From NCBI GenBank assembly GCA_027924585.1, contig BSBM01000994.1, positions 13,064,501-13,128,500 on the forward strand: a DNA stretch of 64,000 nucleotides, read 5' to 3'. This DNA comes from Larix kaempferi (lineage: Eukaryota; Streptophyta; Pinopsida; Pinales; Pinaceae). How positions within the stretch are numbered: position 1 is the stretch's first letter; each line of letters begins with the position of its first letter. The notes below the pieces were generated by a model that saw only the letters and a program-made list of their open reading frames with translations, was not told where the DNA came from and made no database searches. The translations under genes were made by a program, and so were the position numbers. Shown here in pieces: positions 59,160 through 64,000 of the stretch.

Positions 59160-61242
59160 GAAGATATAGAAGCCATAGATCTAGTTCTATCTATTGCAGT
59201 ACATGAATGTCAATAAATAAAACTATATATCCAGATTTATTCGTTCCACCACCAGAGTTAGCAAAATAAATAAACCAAATACTTCAAACTTGTTTTCGAT
59301 GGTTGGTCCCGCGAATCGATGGAGTCCTCGAAGTGGTTACCGCATGATCCAATCCAATTTCCTAACAAAGTACCGAGTGACCCCTCGGTTGACCTGCCTA
59401 CCGTATTGGGGCTATTCTTCTCCACCCTGAACCCCTGAGTAAATGGGGCCACAAGAACACACAACGCAAGCTTTCTGCTGGGATTCCCCAATCCCCAGAA
59501 AGCTAAGCCCAACTCACAAGAATTCACAAGATCACTTTTTGATTCCGGTGCCCATCCAGCACTAGGGAGCAAAAAAGATCCTTCTATCCTTCTCCTCCCT
59601 CATTATATAGAAAAAGTCTCTATGCCATGTGTCTCTCCATGCACATATTTAATTTAATTTAATAATGTATTAACAATTAGTCTCAAATTACAAGTGTCTC
59701 TCTTCATCTGAAGTGTGCACCTAATTCCCTAAATCAGTGGGAGTTAGGTGTAGTAGAGTTCTTCTTATGTTTTGGTGTAATGTCCCCTTCTCCATAGAAC
59801 AACAGGGAATGAAACATTAACAACATACCGGGCTTTTGGTAAGCTTAGCCCCAATATTTTTTGCACATAACTAACTAACATTTTAAAACTTCTATATGCA
59901 GATTCGTTTCAATATAAACACAGCGGATAACCATACTAGCAAGCACACAAACAGACCGTAATTGCATAACATATTTACCACAACAGAGAATGATTCAACA
60001 TAAAGAGACCCACTCTCATTTGTATGCCATGCACAGACTTCATTTCAATTTCAATAGCTTGCAGAATAATCATTCAAATAACACATTACAGAACCCAGAT
60101 ATATATATATACAAATTAAAGTCACGGAGAGCACTTATCTTGCAACGCAATATCCAACGACTGGCTACGTGAGAGCAACGTTCCACCCAACCATAGATCT
60201 CTGTCCAGCCTGTATTCTTTCAGCTGAGAGATCACCCCCGAGCTGGGCTGTGTATCCACTAAGGAGGAACTAGATGGCTCACTCACAGTCAGGGTTTCAC
60301 TCAAATAGCCATGCTAAGCCAACACACAGTTGGGTTTCTCAAGCATGCAATGGGAGATGGAGGAGGATGCTAGTCCACTAAGCTCAAACCCAGAGCCACA
60401 TACCCTTCAAACTAGACTCAGCAATCCCATCCTCTATTCATACATCCACAATCGGATTTCTCACAAACCTGTCACAAACAACCTAAATCCGTCACTGATT
60501 TTCTGGGCCATTAAAACTGGGTTTTCCCATGGCTTTTGGGGTAGCTATTGCTCCCAAATTCGCCCCAAGGTTCCTACCCATGGATCCCCCATTGGATTTC
60601 TCTATCCAATACCAAATCGGGACGTTTTTGGCTTCCCAAAACGTGGGTTCTCTCACAGTCGCGATTTTCGGTTTTCTCAGTGTTGGGAGCTCGTTTTTGG
60701 GTGGAGAAAGATGTCTCATACTTCCACAATGGAATGGGGATAAGGATGGAGCAACCCCCAAGATGTAGAGTGACTTGTGGGACAAGTCAAAAGAGCCCAT
60801 ACCTTCCCATACGAATTTCAGGGCTGCCCATACTCCATCAAAGTCATTGACTTAATTCTTCAACCACTTCTTACAACAGGAATAAATGTCATCTAGAAAG
60901 GTCAAATGGGTTCTCATAAAGACATATAGCAACCTATGGTTTACTCCCATAGCCCCCTCACCACTCCCTAGTGGATACACGTGGCCCCTTCTCATTCGTT
61001 GCCTCCATAGCCAGTCTTGGAATTTTATATTGCATGATGTTTATTTACATCCTATTACAATTTCCATGGCTTAAGAGCACATGGTGTCAAAACATAAAAA
61101 TACTTGCCCCTTTAAATAAAATTCAGACTTTCACTAGCGGGGCCTTGGCCTTGAGCTCCACGCTAGGAAAACATACCTCACATGTACACATTATTTACAT
61201 TAAGGCTAATATATCCTAAGGATCGAATTGGGGGTATTACAT
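59160..61242 (-). mobile_element. Candidate LTR or 5' part of another minus-strand gypsy element
   Basis: At 61242 the minus strand starts TGTAATACCCCCAATTCG, a typical plant gypsy LTR opening. A TATA box with TATATAATGAGG lies near 59605 on the minus strand, and a degraded primer site TCGTATCAGAAA near 59144 resembles TGGTATCAGAGC. No second copy of this LTR is in the window, so this is an inference from signals only. Confidence 0.35.
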
Positions 61243-61307
61243 TTGGTTCTTATTTAGTTTACTTAATATCTTTTAGTTAGACTTAAAGCTTTCTAAATTC
61301 CTTTATT

Positions 61308-62536
61308 TTCCAATCACTAAAATAGAATTAGAAGATTTTACTAAAATTTTAATTTATTTTAAATCTCTTCTTTATAAAAAAAATTTAAAAGAATAAAAGT
61401 AAGAATTAAAATATCTCTTTTCTAAAAATTCTAATCTAAATTAAACTTTTTTTCAATAATGATAAAATCAATTAACTAGATTTTTAATGTTTTTCAAATC
61501 TTTTCAAGATAGTAAAATTAATCAAGAATTAAATTAATTAAAATAAAATAATCCAAAATAATAAAATCAATTTAAAAAAAAAAAATATTGAATAAAAAAA
61601 AAAAATCCATCAAATTAAAACCTTTCAATAAATAATTCTTTTACAAATAACCTTTTTCAATATAACAAAATCAATAAAATAAAATCAATCTTTTCAATTC
61701 TTTTTCAAGATGATAAAATCAATTAAAACAAATAATTCAAAATTAATGAAATCAATTAAAATGAAATCTTGAAAAATAATTCAAAACAATAAAATGAAAC
61801 AAAATGGAATAAAGTGTTTCTTAAATCTTATGTGAAATTTCCAATTATACGGTTGATCAATTTTTTCTTCTTGTTCTTGTCTAGGTACCTCTTCGGCGGG
61901 CCCTTTCGACAATTTCTTTTCTTTCTTCTTGTGAGGAGAAATGTGTAGCGATCGGGGAGTCGTTATCGCGATCTATCGACTACACTTCTTGGAGACTAAG
62001 GGCTGCTGAGGGATAAGGCTCTCCTTATCGTGTGCCCCTCAACTCTCGTATGTGACCAAGTCAGTATGGCCTCTCCCGTATGGCACATGCTTCCCCATGC
62101 CAGCTCGCAAGCTTCCGATCCATGCGTCGATTGCTAATTTAGGGTCGACAGTCTGTCATCGTACCCCTGTGTGTTCTTTCCGTTCTTACAACCGCTAAAA
62201 TTTCATTGTGGGTCAGTCGGTATATCGTCTTACCTACCACTGCACGCACTCAAGCGCACATTAGTAGCGCTGCACTATATAAAATATTTACATCATTCAT
62301 TCTAGTATCTCAGTCAGTCTAGCATACAAATTATTCATCATTTATCATCATGTCTTAGTCAGTCTAGCATATACACTATTCTTCATTTTCATTTTAAAGC
62401 ATTCTCATCATTCATCATTTTCATTATAATCGTTTTCAAAGTAAATTCAAATGGTTCGTGTTTTACTTAGCCGGTTCATTTCAAAACTAATACCCTCATT
62501 AGTCTAATAAGTTAAAGTACCGAGGCGCGCATTACA
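61308..62536 (-). repeat. Right 1.23-kb direct repeat, candidate 5' LTR of the minus-strand gypsy element
   Basis: Same sequence as 50870-52100 with scattered differences. On the minus strand it opens TGTAATGCGCGCCTCGG. It cuts a LINE reverse-transcriptase frame at 62536/62537, which fixes this end to the base. Confidence 0.78.
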
Positions 62537-62960
62537 GAGGGTGAACCCTAGATATTTCAGACCCTCTGAAAGAGGGGTTAGGGGAAATGGTGAGGCATGA
62601 GCTAAAGCTTCTTTTACATTTGCTAAGAGATTGTTGTAAGCTAGCTTGGATTTTTTCGTGTTGATTACCATGCCTGTTGCTTTCTTGTAGATGTCCAAAA
62701 TCCTTGTAATGGTAGAGAAATTGCCTAGGGTGCCTTCTGCGAAAAGTAGAACATGATCTACAAATAAGGTGTGTGTCAGAGTGACCGAGTTAGAAAGATT
62801 GATTCCGTTTAAGTTCCCTTCTGAACTGGATTTTTACAGCAGCCGGCTCAGGGCATCGACTACAAGCAGAAAAAAGAAAGGCGAAAGGGGGCAACCCTAT
62901 CGTATGCCTTGTGTTGGATGAAAGAATGGAGAGGGGAAGCGTTTATCAAAACAACTTAGG
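62537..62960 (-). pseudogene. LINE (non-LTR) reverse transcriptase fragment
   Basis: Minus-strand pieces: FPSPFFHPTQGIR, then a TAG, GCPLSPFFFLLVVDALSRLL (about 62820-62940), then VDHVLLFAEG, I-L-D-I-Y-K-K-A-T-G-M-V-I-N-T-K-K-S-K and EGLKYLGFTL (62537-62740). This is the palm and thumb of a plant L1-type RT. The catalytic block reads V-D-H where most have A-D-D. The frame runs straight into the 1.23-kb repeat after YLGFTL, so the LINE was there first and was interrupted by that insertion. Parts N- and C-terminal to this are missing. Confidence 0.85.
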
Positions 62961-63336
62961 AAGTTGAATGTATGTGTTAGCACCCCAAAAAAATTTATGA
63001 TTAGTTGTCTTGTGACAGCATTAATCGTCTTCCAGCAACATTGGCGGTGCAAAATAGAAACATTTTCTCATGAAATAGGTTCCAAGCGTAGTCGAGAAGA
63101 AGGCATTTTTTATGGGGCACAGGTACCAAAGGTGTGGACACCGAAGTTGCAAAAAAAATGTGTTTGAGAAATAGAAGAGAAAAATATCTTCATAAAAAGA
63201 AAAAATGGTTTTATGGACCTATGATTATCCCTATGTTTTCAAGTTTTTATTTATAAGTAACTTGGAAGATTTTCTAATTTCTATAAAACTCAAAAGTTAC
63301 TATGGAAAAGGAGGCTTTGATTTCTTATGAAAAAAG
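62961..63336. other. Unassigned DNA
   Basis: No further LINE domain could be read. One 67-codon frame (62964-63167) has no recognisable family. Confidence 0.4.
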
Positions 63337-63530
63337 GAATTTAGCCTAAATTTCGGCTCTATGAAAGGGGGTATTGACTTTTTATAACCTAAGTTTTGTT
63401 TTTGTTTTGTGCCCAAGCTTTAAAGGGGGCGCAGAATTTAGCCTAAATTTCGGCTCTATGAAAGGGGGTATTGACTTTTTATAACCTAAGTTTTGTTTTT
63501 GTTTTGTGCCCAAGCTTTAAAGGGGGCGCA
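63337..63530. repeat. Perfect 97-bp tandem duplication
   Basis: 63337-63433 and 63434-63530 appear identical, starting GAATTTAGCCTAAATTTCGG and ending GGGGGCGCA. The lack of differences implies a recent origin or an assembly artefact. Confidence 0.93.
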
Positions 63531-64000
63531 AAAGTTAATATGCCCAACACTAGGCTTCACCATGGGACCAAGCGCCATGTAAAGAGGCCCCACCTATCCT
63601 TCATCATCCAAGACCAATAGCCACTCCTTCTTTCTTACTTAACATATATGGGAAATCAAGGGAATATATTAAGGTCAAGAGAGCAGTTGCGTTATTACAT
63701 GTGGGATAAAAGGAAAGACCAAAAACGTATATATATAAAACGTTTAAAACCAAGCATAGACCAGGACATTTTCTTCTTCAAGGTGAAGAAGTTGTGGCAA
63801 AAATCGAGGCAGCATTTATCAATGCTAGATTTGAGCAAGGCTCCCGGGTGTTTCCTCCAATTTGAGCCGTCGAGCAAAAGGTGGCGTCATGGCAGTAAGT
63901 CATGGCAAATCCATTGGTGCTGGATTTGGCCATTTTTCCAAATCACCCATTTGTAATAGCATTGACTCAGGCCGTAGCTAGCTGGTCCTCATTCGATCTG
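63531..64000. other. Unassigned DNA at the right edge
   Basis: A 102-codon plus-strand frame (63648-63956) is present but resembles nothing I know; no repeat or RNA gene seen. Confidence 0.35.

Noticed and set aside
60330-60850. Overlapping frames on both strands (up to 137 codons)
   Set aside because: They overlap in several frames, lie in a candidate LTR, and have no recognisable motif.

Overview
This window is nuclear DNA from a large, repeat-rich plant genome. It has no bacterial gene architecture. Almost everything recognisable belongs to plant transposon families: Ty1/copia, Ty3/gypsy, CACTA (En/Spm) and LINE elements. The DNA is AT-rich, introns have GT-AG borders, and minisatellites are common. 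The long nested elements and very long LTRs fit a large-genome seed plant, perhaps a gymnosperm, but nothing here fixes the species. I see no intact host gene. Host-like material is limited to exon-sized fragments: an ARM-repeat piece, a UDP-apiose/xylose synthase exon, a SET-domain pseudogene and one doubtful exon.

Layout. 1-1186: the 3' end of a copia element (an 88-bp tandem array, a polypurine tract and the 3' LTR). 1187-3865: unassigned DNA holding two copies of a dispersed repeat, here called R, and an ARM-repeat gene fragment. 3866-6671 (minus strand): a multi-exon CACTA TNPA-like gene (Transposase_24 then Transposase_23 type). 6680-13307: mostly unassigned, with a tandem array of copia-LTR-like units at about 10.1-12.2 kb. 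13313-26705: a complete minus-strand Ty3/gypsy element with a perfect CAAAT target-site duplication, LTRs of 3.2 and 3.6 kb, two different RNase H domains, and a protein-coding reading frame inside the LTR. 28365-35741: a young copia element with a perfect GAATT duplication and 552-bp LTRs. Most of its coding region is missing, and a composite minisatellite cascade sits before its 3' LTR.

36194-40630 (plus): a nearly readable CACTA TNP2 transposase gene. It is followed by a captured UDP-apiose/xylose synthase exon (41204-41296), another R copy, and a CACTA right terminus with subterminal repeats ending at 44403. 44482-45738: a SET-domain-like pseudogene. 46150-50445: a second, more decayed TNP2 gene from a different lineage. 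50870-62536: two 1.23-kb direct repeats that look like the LTRs of a minus-strand gypsy element. Its polypurine tract is visible, but its roughly 9-kb interior has no recognisable coding and is rich in degenerate minisatellites. The right repeat interrupts a LINE reverse transcriptase (62537-62960). The last kilobase holds a perfect 97-bp tandem duplication.

How the parts relate. The TNPA-like gene (minus, left) and the first TNP2 gene (plus, right) are the two usual genes of a CACTA element. They point away from each other, and the gypsy and copia elements lie between them. They may be halves of one CACTA element split by nested insertions, but I could not find the left terminus. Both halves have a host-gene fragment and an R copy just outside them. 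The points most worth a second look are the LTR-borne protein of the gypsy element, its extra RNase H upstream of the reverse transcriptase, and the SET-domain pseudogene between CACTA modules.
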